Of a stretch of DNA of 64,000 bases, positions 46,458 through 55,306 are shown one piece after another. The stretch covers positions 1,364,001 to 1,428,000 of the forward strand of contig NZ_CP109901.1 in NCBI RefSeq assembly GCF_033095805.1, read 5' to 3'. Made by a program: the position numbers and the translations under genes. The DNA comes from Serratia sp. UGAL515B_01 (GTDB taxonomy: Bacteria > Pseudomonadota > Gammaproteobacteria > Enterobacterales > Enterobacteriaceae). The notes under the pieces are model-generated. The model was not told where the DNA came from. It saw nothing but the letters and a program-made list of their open reading frames with translations, and made no database searches. Within the stretch, counting starts at the first letter, position 1, and each line of letters opens with the position of its first letter.

Positions 46458-46778
46458 GTGACCTCCTTGTGGTAAATAGACTGTTTTATATATAAAAATA
46501 TAATAAAATCATAATGTTTATACGCGATGGTGCTTAATTAACACAAATAACATTATGTCATAATGTTATTTGATATTTGTCTATCAACCATAGCGTAGCT
46601 AGCGGCTTGGTATCATCCTACTGACCCAGAGCCCCGCTCTGCATAACCTCCAACTGCGGATTGTTCCAGTTGAGTCTGATGCGGATTAAACCAACACTCT
46701 ACTGATTCGCTTACCGTGTTAATCCATCGTATAGGGGTATCGTGCGTTTGCGGGCGAAGGCTGTGGAAAAGTGAAGGT
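46458..46778. other. Upstream region of the CMD-SDR-ABC-molybdoenzyme operon
   Basis: About 320 bases. It contains an AT-rich stretch with an inverted block (aataacattatg / cataatgttatt, about 46546-46570) that could be the operator or promoter of the operon. No gene. Confidence 0.5.
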
Positions 46779-47168
46779 TCAAGCCGTTTTTTGATGAATG
46801 ATATGCAGGGGAGGAGCGATCGGGAGATCGACGTTCAGATCTTGACGAAAATCATAAGGTGTTATGTTGAAGCGCTTTCTGAACATGTACGTGAAGTGTG
46901 ATTGGGAACCGAAACCAAAATCAAGTGCGATATCAAAAATGGAAGCGTTACTACTACGCAGTTGGTACACGGCTCCTGCTAGGCGACGTTCACGAATATA
47001 TTTGCCCAGCGAAATTCCCGTCGCTTCTTTGAACAGTTTCTGCATGTGCCACAATGAGTAGCCTGAGTAATCGGCTAATTCTTCAAGATGAATCACTCGT
47101 CCAAGGTGAGTTTCGACCCATAGGCTGAGGGCGCAGACTAATGAGAGGTGGTGTTCTTGTATCATCAT
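46779..47168 (-). CDS. AraC-family regulator, MarA/SoxS-like size
   Basis: About 129 residues from ATG 47168 (a GTG at 47207 would add 13). Two HTH motifs: IHLEELADYSGYSLWHMQKLFKEATG and ASIFDIALDFGFGSQSHFTYMFRKRFNITPYDFR. It lacks a ligand-binding domain, as in MarA and SoxS. It sits upstream of the six-gene operon in the same orientation and is its likeliest local regulator, or a general stress regulator. Confidence 0.82.
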   Translation of the reverse strand: MMIQEHHLSLVCALSLWVETHLGRVIHLEELADYSGYSLWHMQKLFKEATGISLGKYIRERRLAGAVYQLRSSNASIFDIALDFGFGSQSHFTYMFRKRFNITPYDFRQDLNVDLPIAPPLHIIHQKTA

Positions 47169-47207
47169 TGCGTCTGTGTGAGGTCTACATAGTTGTAGAG
47201 TATACAC

Positions 47208-47916
47208 AAATTGCTGCCTTGAATAAAAAGACAGTAACGAATGAAGCCTGATACGAAAAAAGCCTTGTCTGATTTCTTGCTTGCATTTAGCAAAACCAGC
47301 TAATCTAAAATTGTCTGCTATCGCAGATCCTGAATGGTTCAGGTCAGAAATTTAACCAACCTAAGCAGAGAGTCAACCGTAACAACTTCATGTTGATGGG
47401 GTGGTCGCATGTTAATAACAGTGATTATTACTTTTTTTGTAATCATAGGTATCGCTGTTTTTATGGCAATGCCAGTGTTGATGGTTAATAACGCTGAAGG
47501 GGTGGGAGGTGAGGAGCCATGAAAGCTAATGGTAAGTTTAGCCATTAATTTTAACTCGAACTAAAATACAGCATGGTGGCGTGCTCTTAGCAAGAGAGTT
47601 ACGTCATCATAGTCCCATCAAAACCCGTTCTTGGATGTCCGCAACAAGTCCCTCAGAAACCGTTAATCAGCGCATATGACGCTTAAGGTACTAATGCTAA
47701 ACGGCAGATGGAGTAAAATGAGTTGAAGGATAACTGTTAGATTGAATATCGACCACAGCCCAGTCGTAAATCTTGGCAAATTCTATCCCAAAAATGTTCA
47801 TATCTACGCGACTCCTGTTGTTGAAATTGAAATGTGTGGCTGTGTGCTGAGTACTGTCAGCACGCCAGTAACTTGAAGAGCGATGGATATATCACGGATA
47901 AAGAGAATATAACGTT
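47208..47916. other. Intergenic region upstream of cbpA
   Basis: About 710 bases. Apart from a possible small membrane-protein gene at 47409-47522, no gene was recognised. The cbpA promoter should lie near its 3' end. Confidence 0.4.
47409..47522 (+). CDS. Possible 37-residue membrane protein
   Basis: MLITVIITFFVIIGIAVFMA followed by a short tail ending GGEEP: a single hydrophobic helix with an acidic C-terminus. The upstream GGGGTGG could be a ribosome site. It is not a family I can name. The composition suits the many tiny membrane proteins of enterobacteria, but it could be chance. Confidence 0.3.
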   Translation: MLITVIITFFVIIGIAVFMAMPVLMVNNAEGVGGEEP

Positions 47917-48831
47917 ATGGAATTCAAGGATTATTACGCGATTTTAGGGCTTAAGCCTTCCGACGATATCAAAGCTATCAAAACGGCCTATCGTCGGCTC
48001 GCGCGGAAGTTTCATCCAGATGTCAGTACCGAAGCTAACGCAGAGGAGCGTTTTAAAGACGTGGCAGAAGCTTATGAAGTATTGAAAGACAGTCAACGTC
48101 GTGCTGAATATGATGAATTGTTGCGTCATCGCAATAATCCTAATTTTGGTCGTCAGGCAAAGGCCCAGCGCCATAGACGTGGCGAGACTGAGGATTTTTC
48201 AGACATATTTTCCACTATGTTTGGCCATGAAGGACGTGGGCGGCAACAACGCCCTGCACATGGCCGGGATGTTGAGATTGGTGTCACGTTGCTACTTGAA
48301 GAAACCCTGGGCGAACAAACCAGAACGCTAAGCTACAAGGTACCGATTTACAATGCGTTCGGCTTGGTTGAAAAAGAAATCTCCAAAACGCTCAATGTCA
48401 AAATTCCCCTTGGCGTCGGTGATGGTGAACGTATTCGCGTTAAAGGCCAGGGAGTCCCGGGTATTGCCGGTGGTGCTAATGGTGATCTGTATCTGAATAT
48501 TAAATTTGCACCACATTCGCTGTTTGATGTGGTCGGGCTCGATCTTGAAATTGTTTTACAGCTCGCTCCATGGGAGGCTGCGTTGGGGAGAAAAATTTCT
48601 TTGCCAACGCTTTCGGAAAGTATCTTGTTGAGTGTTCCTGCAGGGAGCCAGGCTGGACAGCGGTTGCGCATCAAAGGTAAGGGGCTAACCGGCAAAAAAG
48701 AAACTGGCAATTTGTATGCAGTTATAAAGATTGTCATCCCGCAAAAATCAGATGATGAGAGTATAGCGCTGTGGCAACAGTTAGCGGAGGCGAACAAGAC
48801 GTTTGATCCCCGTATTGCTTGGAGCAAATGA
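47917..48831 (+). CDS. cbpA: Curved-DNA-binding DnaJ-family co-chaperone CbpA
   Basis: 304 residues. The J-domain (1-70) has the HPD motif in [12 protein letters not shown]-poor linker precedes two C-terminal substrate domains ([40 protein letters not shown]). There is no zinc finger, as in CbpA. It works with DnaK and binds DNA in stationary phase. Its stop overlaps the start region of cbpM. Confidence 0.95.
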   Translation: MEFKDYYAILGLKPSDDIKAIKTAYRRLARKFHPDVSTEANAEERFKDVAEAYEVLKDSQRRAEYDELLRHRNNPNFGRQAKAQRHRRGETEDFSDIFSTMFGHEGRGRQQRPAHGRDVEIGVTLLLEETLGEQTRTLSYKVPIYNAFGLVEKEISKTLNVKIPLGVGDGERIRVKGQGVPGIAGGANGDLYLNIKFAPHSLFDVVGLDLEIVLQLAPWEAALGRKISLPTLSESILLSVPAGSQAGQRLRIKGKGLTGKKETGNLYAVIKIVIPQKSDDESIALWQQLAEANKTFDPRIAWSK

Positions 48832-48833
48832 TG

Positions 48834-49136
48834 ATGGCTCAGTTACAGATAACTTTCACCATGACTGAATTTTGCTTGCATACAGGAGTGACGGAAGCCG
48901 AATTGATTGAGATTGTTGGGCTTGGTGTTATCCAGCCTAGCGATCCCCAAGACGATAATTGGTTGTTTGATGATGGAGCGCTGCTAGCATTCCATCGCGC
49001 TCAACGTTTGCAACGCGAACTGGCTCTAGACTGGCCTGGTGTCGCCGTTACATTGACCTTGCTTGATGAAATTGAGCAGTTGCGTAAGGAAAATAATCAG
49101 TTACGCCATCGTCTTGAGCGCTTTATCGCGGAATAA
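48834..49136 (+). CDS. cbpM: Chaperone modulator CbpM
   Basis: From the third of three consecutive ATGs (48834) the protein is 100 residues, matching E. coli CbpM (101) with TEFCLHTGV, EIVGLGVIQP and ELALDWPGVAV. It binds the CbpA J-domain and inhibits its activity. The tandem ATGs right after the cbpA stop and the GGAG upstream indicate coupled translation. Confidence 0.94.
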   Translation: MAQLQITFTMTEFCLHTGVTEAELIEIVGLGVIQPSDPQDDNWLFDDGALLAFHRAQRLQRELALDWPGVAVTLTLLDEIEQLRKENNQLRHRLERFIAE

Positions 49137-49237
49137 TTAAGTTAGGTTGTAGAAGGGCTCAGGGAAGGATCTGCTTGCGGAAAAGTGCGCAGGCGCATGG
49201 TATTCTGTGTCGCGTTTGAATCAAGAAGGAAGTTAAT

Positions 49238-49477
49238 ATGTCTGAAATGCTGAGCAACGATCAGGAATGGGTTTCCGATCTGGTTGCCTGCCAACTCGTC
49301 ATCAAGCAGATCCTGGATGTGATCGATGTTATCGCGCCGACAGAAGTACGTGATAAGATGGCCAGTCAACTTAAGGATATCGATTTTTCAAATCATCCTG
49401 CTGGTGCTGACCCGATAACCAGGAGAGCGATTGAAAAAGCGATTGCACTGATTGAGATGAAGTTCAACCGTGAGTAA
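49238..49477 (+). CDS. Small conserved enterobacterial protein (DUF2766-like)
   Basis: 79 residues with [26 protein letters not shown] and a C-terminal [13 protein letters not shown] recall it as a small conserved family (probably DUF2766) of unknown function. It has a good ribosome site (AGAAGGAAG) and a terminator of its own. Confidence 0.75.
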   Translation: MSEMLSNDQEWVSDLVACQLVIKQILDVIDVIAPTEVRDKMASQLKDIDFSNHPAGADPITRRAIEKAIALIEMKFNRE

Positions 49478-49480
49478 ACG

Positions 49481-49508
49481 GCTAAACCGCCGTAACCCGG
49501 CGGTTTAG
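49481..49508 (+). terminator. Rho-independent terminator
   Basis: GCTAAACCGCC pairs with GGCGGTTTAGC around a 7-base loop and is followed by TTTT. Confidence 0.9.
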
Positions 49509-49672
49509 CTTTTCTGGAAGATGCTACCTGAATACATCGATGGCTTGTTCGATAGCGTAGAGTTGTCATGAGGCCACCGATAATTGACAAGCCGGATCAA
49601 TTCAGTTTTACGATCCTTTAACTTGTCCCTAATCGTCCTTCCCAAAGGAAACGGCCAGTAACCCAATAGCCT

Positions 49673-49752
49673 TACACTGTGCTATCAATGGTACGTGAGC
49701 GCCGCTGGTGGCTGTTTAAGTGCAGAGTAAAGGGTGAACTGCGAAGTTTTGT
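49673..49752. repeat. Remnant of the 257-269 bp inverted-repeat element
   Basis: Aligns with the left part of the element at 52859-53127: gtacgtgagcgccgctggtgg versus gtacgcgagcgccgctggcgg, then gcagagtaaaggg and gaactgcgaagttttg versus gcagagcaaggcg and gagccgcgaggttggg. The rest of the element is absent. It ends about 50 bases before mgrB. Confidence 0.7.
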
Positions 49753-49798
49753 GAGCCAAATATTTCAATTAACAAAGTAATGATGAGGTTGTTATTTC

Positions 49799-49942
49799 TT
49801 GGGGCAAAGTAAAATCATTGCGATAGCGGCGACATTTGTTGCTTGCTTGATGTTTTATCTGCTTGCTTTTGAAAGTTATTGTCATCAAGGCGGCGAATTT
49901 GCATTGGGCATTTGTTCGATCACACGTTTTATTCCTTGGTAA
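49799..49942 (+). CDS. mgrB: PhoQ feedback inhibitor MgrB
   Basis: A 47-residue membrane peptide. From the TTG at 49799 it reads GQSKIIAIAATFVACLMFYL, then LAFESYCHQGGEFALGICSI and TRFIPW. The C-terminal periplasmic part with two cysteines and the FIPW end is diagnostic of MgrB, which binds PhoQ and lowers its kinase activity. GAGG lies ten bases upstream. The usual CDQGG is CHQGG here. The frame has no ATG, so the non-standard start is required. It is followed by yebO as in E. coli. Confidence 0.9.
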   Translation: MGQSKIIAIAATFVACLMFYLLAFESYCHQGGEFALGICSITRFIPW

Positions 49943-50144
49943 CGAGGTCGAATACACACCAAATACTTCATCCAGTTTGAGGTAAGACAATGTTTTAGAG
50001 AGCTGCTTTGGCCTTAATGAGAATGCTACCATACCTAAGTGACTTTACGTTGCAGGTCGGCGGCAATAAAGCGGCCAATGCTGCCTTGGCTTGAAGGACG
50101 ACGGGTATGTACCGTCTTGGTTTATGCAGTATATAGGGTTGTTC

Positions 50145-50423
50145 ATGTACAATTTAGCTTATGGTGTTTCTGGCCTGATCGCTATCATCGCGGCAGTTTT
50201 AGCTGCTGTGTTTTGCCTATGGGGTTGGTTCTTGGTGAACCGCGCTAGCGTACGTGCTAACGAACAGATTCAGTTGTTGAAGGAGATCTCGGAGCAGCAG
50301 CGTCAACAAACAGCATTGCTGAAAACGTTGGTGCAAAAGGCTCAGGGTGATAAAGCCGCGCCTGATGACGACGACGATCTCAATTCGGCATTCAGTTACA
50401 AAGGGTTTATCCCTGAACGCTAA
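50145..50423 (+). CDS. yebO: YebO family membrane protein
   Basis: From ATG 50145 (AGGG seven bases upstream) 92 residues, close to the 95 of E. coli YebO. One membrane segment (about 10-30) leads to FLVNRASVRANEQIQLLKEIS, the conserved YebO block, a Gln-rich coil and an acidic tail with five consecutive Asp. An upstream TTG frame start at 50091 is less likely. Function unknown; gene order mgrB-yebO is conserved. Confidence 0.85.
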   Translation: MYNLAYGVSGLIAIIAAVLAAVFCLWGWFLVNRASVRANEQIQLLKEISEQQRQQTALLKTLVQKAQGDKAAPDDDDDLNSAFSYKGFIPER

Positions 50424-50508
50424 TCCTGTAATCCAATTTGGTGAGAAGGTTAAAGAATTCCGGTTATTTCGTTTCAACGTTAACCGAGTCGCCTTCTCAC
50501 CCAGTTAC

Positions 50509-50916
50509 TCAGTAAAATATCATTCCTTGATAGGGTTTCTTCCTGCATTCTTCCAAGCGGCTTGCCAGATCGCCGCAGTGGATTTCAAGAGCATGCTGGT
50601 CGGGATCGAAAAAATAAACAGACTCTCCTTCGCTGCTATTAGTCTTCCACTCTGTGACACCGAATTTGCGAAGACGCGCTAAGGTATAGGCAAAATTATC
50701 AGGGGCGACGCTAAAGGCGTAGTGAGTGTAATCATGCACGGGTTGTTCCTGTCTAGACTCATCCAACGACACACACAGCCATAGCTCTCCCAGCATCAGA
50801 TAGGCACCTTGCTGCCAGCGAACTTTGGGGGTAAACCCCAGAATATCCACATAGAAATTAAAACTACGCTCCACATCCTTTACCGCCAGTGTCAGATGGT
50901 TAAGCCCAAGCAACAT
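50509..50916 (-). CDS. fosA: Fosfomycin glutathione transferase FosA
   Basis: 135 residues, vicinal-oxygen-chelate fold. Metal ligands His7 (GLNHLTLAV), His65 (DYTHYAFSV) and Glu111 (ALEIH) are all present. So are the fosfomycin/potassium-binding residues: Lys91, Ser95, Ser99 and Tyr101 in [17 protein letters not shown], and Arg120. It should be active and give intrinsic fosfomycin resistance, as in Klebsiella and Serratia chromosomes. Confidence 0.93.
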   Translation of the reverse strand: MLLGLNHLTLAVKDVERSFNFYVDILGFTPKVRWQQGAYLMLGELWLCVSLDESRQEQPVHDYTHYAFSVAPDNFAYTLARLRKFGVTEWKTNSSEGESVYFFDPDQHALEIHCGDLASRLEECRKKPYQGMIFY

Positions 50917-51246
50917 GAGTTGTTATCCCTCTTTTAGACTGTGCGACTTATCGTGATACAGTTTAACGGCCACCTGCGCGGTAATCGACCTGATTAAATA
51001 GCAAAACAACCACGCAATGCTGCCTTTTCGCCACTGATTTGTCTCACCGAATCCAGCCGTTCACGCTTTTACTTATGCTGACATGTTTGTCAATGAGTTG
51101 CTGAGTTTCTGGCTTGGCTTATGACTGTCAGGGGCTATTTCTTGATGCCGGAGGGGTTAAGTGTTAAAAAGCCGCCCGAGTAGACATTTATAAATTGGCT
51201 GTATTATGTACAGCCATGCAAGGGCAATCAGCCAGACGAGGATAAA
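50917..51246. other. Intergenic region between fosA and the pheP-like gene
   Basis: About 330 bases between divergent genes, holding both promoters. No other feature seen. Confidence 0.4.
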
Positions 51247-52608
51247 ATGGCCGATCAGTTTCAGGATACCCCGCTAAAACGCGGTTTAAAAAATAGACAT
51301 ATACAACTCATTGCCCTTGGTGGTGCTGTCGGTACTGGGCTGTTTCTTGGCATTGCGCAAACGATCAAAATGGCTGGGCCTTCCGTTTTGCTTGGCTATG
51401 CTATCGGTGGTTTTATTGCCTTTTTGATCATGCGCCAATTGGGAGAGATGGTGGTAGAGGAACCGGTTGCTGGTTCTTTTAGTCATTTCGCGTACAAATA
51501 CTGGGGGGATTTTGCCGGTTTTCTTTCTGGTTGGAATTACTGGGCCATGTTTATTCTCGTTGGAATGGCTGAATTGACTGCCGTTGGAATATACATTCAA
51601 TACTGGTGGCCAGAAATTCCCACCTGGGTGTCTGCCGCATTGTTCTTTGTGGTGATCAACTTGGTCAATCTGGTAAATGTACGTCTTTATGGTGAAACTG
51701 AATTTTGGTTTGCCATTATAAAGGTAGCTGCCATTCTGGGCATGATTGTGTTCGGTGCCTATTTATTGGCTAGTGGCAACGGTGGTCCGGAAGCCAGTAT
51801 CAGCAATCTGTGGGACCAGGGCGGTTTTATGCCTCATGGTTTCGGTGGGCTGGTTATGGCTATGGCGGTGATCATGTTTTCGTTTGGCGGGTTGGAAATG
51901 GTGGGGATTACCGCTGCTGAAGCGTCTGATCCACGTAACAGTATACCCAAAGCTACCAATCAGGTGGTTTACCGGATACTGATTTTCTATATTGGATCAT
52001 TGACGGTACTGCTATCACTTTACCCATGGGACAAAGTGGTTGAAGGAGGCAGTCCATTTGTGATGATTTTCCATTCGCTTAACAGCAATCTTGTGGCGAC
52101 TATTCTCAACGTTGTAGTACTTACGGCTGCATTGTCGGTCTACAATAGCGGCGTATATTCCAACAGCCGAATGCTGTTCGGTTTGGCCATGCAGGGTAAT
52201 GCGCCCAAAGTGTTCACGAAAGTAAACAAGCGAGGGGTGCCTGTACTGTCAATTGCGTTATCCGCTCTGGCGACATCGGTTGGCGTTTTGATTAACTATG
52301 CTATGCCCGGTAAGGCATTTGAATTGTTGATGGCGCTGGTCGTTTCCACGTTAGTTATAAATTGGGTAATGATATGTCTGGCACACCTAAAATTTCGTGC
52401 GGCAAAAAATCGCCAAGGCGTGATAACGCATTTTCGTGCTTTAGGGTATCCATTTGGCAACTATCTGTGCCTGGTGTTTTTGGCCTTCATCTTGGCAATA
52501 ATGTATTTTAGTGAAGGGATCCGCATATCTGTTTTGCTGATGCCTGTATGGATAATGTTGCTGTGGTTCGGCTTTGTGCTTACGCGGCGTAAAGACACAG
52601 CAAGCTAA
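51247..52608 (+). CDS. pheP: Aromatic amino-acid permease, PheP-like
   Basis: 453 residues, APC family with twelve membrane segments. RGLKNRHIQLIALGGAVGTG begins the first helix. Blocks such as MFILVGMAELTAVGIYIQYW, NLVNVRLYGETEFWFAIIKV, YNSGVYSNSRMLFGL and YPFGNYLCL are closer to PheP than AroP, although a few stretches (SNLWDQGGF) resemble AroP. It imports phenylalanine and possibly other aromatic amino acids. AGGA precedes the ATG. Confidence 0.85.
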   Translation: MADQFQDTPLKRGLKNRHIQLIALGGAVGTGLFLGIAQTIKMAGPSVLLGYAIGGFIAFLIMRQLGEMVVEEPVAGSFSHFAYKYWGDFAGFLSGWNYWAMFILVGMAELTAVGIYIQYWWPEIPTWVSAALFFVVINLVNLVNVRLYGETEFWFAIIKVAAILGMIVFGAYLLASGNGGPEASISNLWDQGGFMPHGFGGLVMAMAVIMFSFGGLEMVGITAAEASDPRNSIPKATNQVVYRILIFYIGSLTVLLSLYPWDKVVEGGSPFVMIFHSLNSNLVATILNVVVLTAALSVYNSGVYSNSRMLFGLAMQGNAPKVFTKVNKRGVPVLSIALSALATSVGVLINYAMPGKAFELLMALVVSTLVINWVMICLAHLKFRAAKNRQGVITHFRALGYPFGNYLCLVFLAFILAIMYFSEGIRISVLLMPVWIMLLWFGFVLTRRKDTAS

Positions 52609-53276
52609 CTAACAAAATAAACGTCCGTGGGGGCGCGAGCCGCGCCTCTTTGAGCACTTGCAGATACCTCTTTTGCATCCGACAGGATCGCTCATAATCT
52701 TCGTTGTTCCAACATACCTATGAGCCAGTTAATATTACCGCTTATCAGCGGCGCAATATCGATGTCTGATGACCATATTCCGAAGAGAAAATAGCATTAG
52801 CAAATAAAGTCGGTTAATTACCGGACGGGTCTTATACTGAAAATAACTCGAGTGATATTAGGCTGTGTCCCTTAACTGTACGCGAGCGCCGCTGGCGGTC
52901 ATTTGCGCGCAGAGCAAGGCGTGAGCCGCGAGGTTGGGTGGCCCCAATAAGCGGCGAACAACGCAGCTATGCACGCCAATGGCGTCAGCCCGTAGGGTCG
53001 CGCCCCGAAAGCCTATTCTCTGTGTTGTCGGGCTTGAACAGAGAGCCACTCTGCCCTTCACCCTCCGCCTTGATAATGGGCTTTTGGGGCTGCGACGGCA
53101 CCACGGATAGTTAAGGGACACAGCCTAAAGGTGGCACGCTTGGAGCGGATCTTAGAGGAACAGATGTTAGCTGTGCCCTTGGTAACCTGTGGAGATACAG
53201 CCGGGTAATGCGGTTTGAGTCTCTTTGAATCTATAGCCTATTAGCTGGTTCTAGGGCACTGTCGGGAGAGGTTAGG
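52609..53276. other. Intergenic region carrying a miniature element
   Basis: About 670 bases between the permease and the MBL-fold gene. A GC-rich hairpin just after the permease (GGCGCG-AGC-CGCGCC, about 52631-52645) may be its terminator. The element at 52859-53127 fills much of the rest. No gene seen. Confidence 0.5.
52859..53127. mobile_element. 269 bp miniature inverted-repeat element (MITE-like), copy 1
   Basis: Bounded by taggctgtgtcccttaact and its perfect 19-base inverted copy. The GC-rich interior shares long blocks with the element at 63340-63596 in opposite orientation (ccgccttga, ccctgcc-like, gttcgccgctta). It has no transposase and ends in TA on both sides, consistent with a TA-targeting family. 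Confidence 0.85.
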
Positions 53277-54275
53277 ATGAAAATAACCAATAAATACTAT
53301 GACGCTAGCAAAGCGCATCATACACCTCAGGGATTTCGCAACCTAGAGCCGACGTTGCATGAAAAGGGGGATTTGAAACGTTGGCAGAAGGAACGAAAAA
53401 AACAGCGTTTACCCAAGCCACCGCAAGCAGGATATGCCCAATTTACCCAGCGTTGGTGGCAACAAGCCGATCTGAGTGGTAGCACAGACTGTATCTGGTG
53501 GCTAGGGCATGCATCTGTATTGCTGAGGTTAGGGGGCCGCTATGTGCTTATCGATCCAGTATTGTCATCCCGTGCATCCCCAGTGAGTTTTTATGGGCCT
53601 CGGCGGAAAACGCCACCCCCATTAACGATACAACAGTTACCCGCAGTGGATGTGGTGCTAATTTCTCATAATCACTATGATCACCTCGATAAGAGAACTA
53701 TTTGCGAACTGACCAAACGATTTCGAAGTGCTACTTTCATCGTGCCCTTAGGTCTAAAATCGTGGTTTAGTCATTATCCTGCTAAACGGGTTGTGGAGTT
53801 GGATTGGTGGGAAAGTGTGACGTTGGATGGTATGGCATTTTATGCCACGCCAGCACGCCATTGGAGTATGCGCACCCCTTGGGACCGAAATCGGTCGCTA
53901 TGGTGCGGTTGGGTGATACACCACCCCGCGTTGCGTTTTTATTTCTCCGGAGACACGGGTTACAGTAGGCAATTGGTAGAGATTGGTTCTCGCCTTGGTC
54001 CATTTGATATCGCTGCGTTGCCAATCGGTGCTTATGCGCCGCGATGGTTCATGCAGGAGCAACATATGGACCCACAACAGTCGGTCTTGCTATATCAACA
54101 ATTAAATCAGCCTCGAGTGATCCCTATTCACTGGGGTGTTTTTGAGTTAGCCGATGAATCTTTGGATGAACCTCCAGAACAATTAATTCACGCAGTGAAA
54201 ATGGCAGGAATTGAACAACATCGGTTTCATCTGCTAAAAATCGGTGAACGTATGGAGATTGGTTCTCTCCCTTAA
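53277..54275 (+). CDS. MBL-fold hydrolase, RomA/NAPE-PLD-like
   Basis: 332 residues. The metal-binding motif SHNHYDHLD (HxHxDH, about 135-143) follows VLIDPVLSSRASPVSFYGPRR. The later ligands are ARHWS, FSGDTGY and IPIHWG. This arrangement matches the RomA/N-acyl-phosphatidylethanolamine phospholipase D-like group. There is no signal peptide. Substrate unknown; a lipid or lactone ester is usual for the group. Confidence 0.82.
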   Translation: MKITNKYYDASKAHHTPQGFRNLEPTLHEKGDLKRWQKERKKQRLPKPPQAGYAQFTQRWWQQADLSGSTDCIWWLGHASVLLRLGGRYVLIDPVLSSRASPVSFYGPRRKTPPPLTIQQLPAVDVVLISHNHYDHLDKRTICELTKRFRSATFIVPLGLKSWFSHYPAKRVVELDWWESVTLDGMAFYATPARHWSMRTPWDRNRSLWCGWVIHHPALRFYFSGDTGYSRQLVEIGSRLGPFDIAALPIGAYAPRWFMQEQHMDPQQSVLLYQQLNQPRVIPIHWGVFELADESLDEPPEQLIHAVKMAGIEQHRFHLLKIGERMEIGSLP

Positions 54276-54749
54276 TATATTCGTTATACCTTTAGCTTTC
54301 TGGGAGTGGCTACTTGGCGTAGCCAACTCACTATGGCATCGAACTGATAGAGAGACGGGGGCTTTCCTATTCTGACAAGGAGGTAATGGTCTTATCAGTA
54401 GGTGATTGAATCAGTCATTTATCGATATTCAAATATTGCATATAAAATCCCATAAAAATTCAAAAAATTTTAAGATTTTTTTACCGAATTAGCGGTTATT
54501 TCTAGGCATAACCTTTCGGTGCTGGCCTGAAAAAATTCTTAAAATTCATGTCCTATTTGGAGTATCAAGCCGCTTCTTTGCAAAGCAGAAAATAGCGAAG
54601 TCTTCAACCTCTTTTGCTCTATTTAATCTATTCTTGCCGCTGACCGTTCCAAATATGTGCGACATATCCATCACTGATTAAAAATGGCTTGCCATACTTT
54701 ACAGAGTATGTAATAACGCACTTGGGTAAAACGAGGTACAGTTCTGTAT
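54276..54749. other. Upstream region of yobF-cspC
   Basis: About 470 bases. AT-rich around 54430-54490 and presumably including the yobF-cspC promoter and leader. No other gene seen. Confidence 0.45.
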
Positions 54750-54866
54750 ATGTGTGGCATTTTCAGTAAAGAAGTTCTGAGTAAAGACGTTAGCGTTGAA
54801 TACCACTTCTCTGCCGATCCTTATCTTGGTGCCTCAAGCAGTAACGACTCTAGTTTGTCTATGTAA
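54750..54866 (+). CDS. yobF: Small heat-shock-associated protein YobF
   Basis: 38 residues starting [20 protein letters not shown] and ending SSLSM, almost the same as E. coli YobF, whose gene precedes cspC. It is expressed as a small protein in stress in E. coli. Role unknown. It lies 41 bases before cspC and is very likely co-transcribed. Confidence 0.92.
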   Translation: MCGIFSKEVLSKDVSVEYHFSADPYLGASSSNDSSLSM

Positions 54867-54907
54867 CGCCTACGGGCGGTTTAAACAATCCAAAGGAAAT
54901 ACTCAAG

Positions 54908-55117
54908 ATGGCAAAGATCAAAGGTCAAGTTAAGTGGTTCAACGAGTCTAAAGGTTTCGGTTTCATCACCCCAGCTGACGGCAGCAAAGATGTATTCGTA
55001 CATTTCTCTGCAATTCAGGGTAACGGCTTCAAAACCCTGGCTGAAGGCCAAAACGTAGAATTCGAAATCCAAGATGGTCAGAAAGGTCCATCTGCAGTAA
55101 ACGTTACAGCGATCTAA
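54908..55117 (+). CDS. cspC: Cold-shock-family RNA chaperone CspC
   Basis: 69 residues, differing by only one residue from the E. coli protein as I recall it (S for A in GPSAVNV). RNP1 KGFGFI and RNP2 VFVHF are intact. CspC binds RNA and stabilises stress mRNAs. AAAGGA precedes the ATG, and a strong terminator follows. Confidence 0.98.
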   Translation: MAKIKGQVKWFNESKGFGFITPADGSKDVFVHFSAIQGNGFKTLAEGQNVEFEIQDGQKGPSAVNVTAI

Positions 55118-55134
55118 TCAGGATTAGCTGTACA

Positions 55135-55160
55135 AAAAACCCGCCCTCAGGCGGGTTTTT
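55135..55160 (+). terminator. Terminator of cspC
   Basis: AAACCCGCC-CTCA-GGCGGGTTT followed by TTC, a stable short hairpin directly after cspC. Confidence 0.92.
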
Positions 55161-55166
55161 CGCTTT

Positions 55167-55293
55167 TATACCCAAAATAATTCGAGTTGCAGGAAGGCGG
55201 CAACGCAACGAATCCCCAGGAGCTTACTCAAGTAAGTGACTGGGGTGAGTGAGGAAAGCCAACGCACATGCAACTTGAAGTATGACGAGTATA
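55167..55293. repeat. Palindromic intergenic repeat, copy B (127 bp)
   Basis: Starts tatacccaaaataattcgag and ends with caacttgaagtatgacgagtata. The centre pairs agcttactcaagtaagt-type arms. It has the same structure as copies A and C. Confidence 0.88.
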
Positions 55294-55306
55294 GGGCAAT
55301 AAGGGC

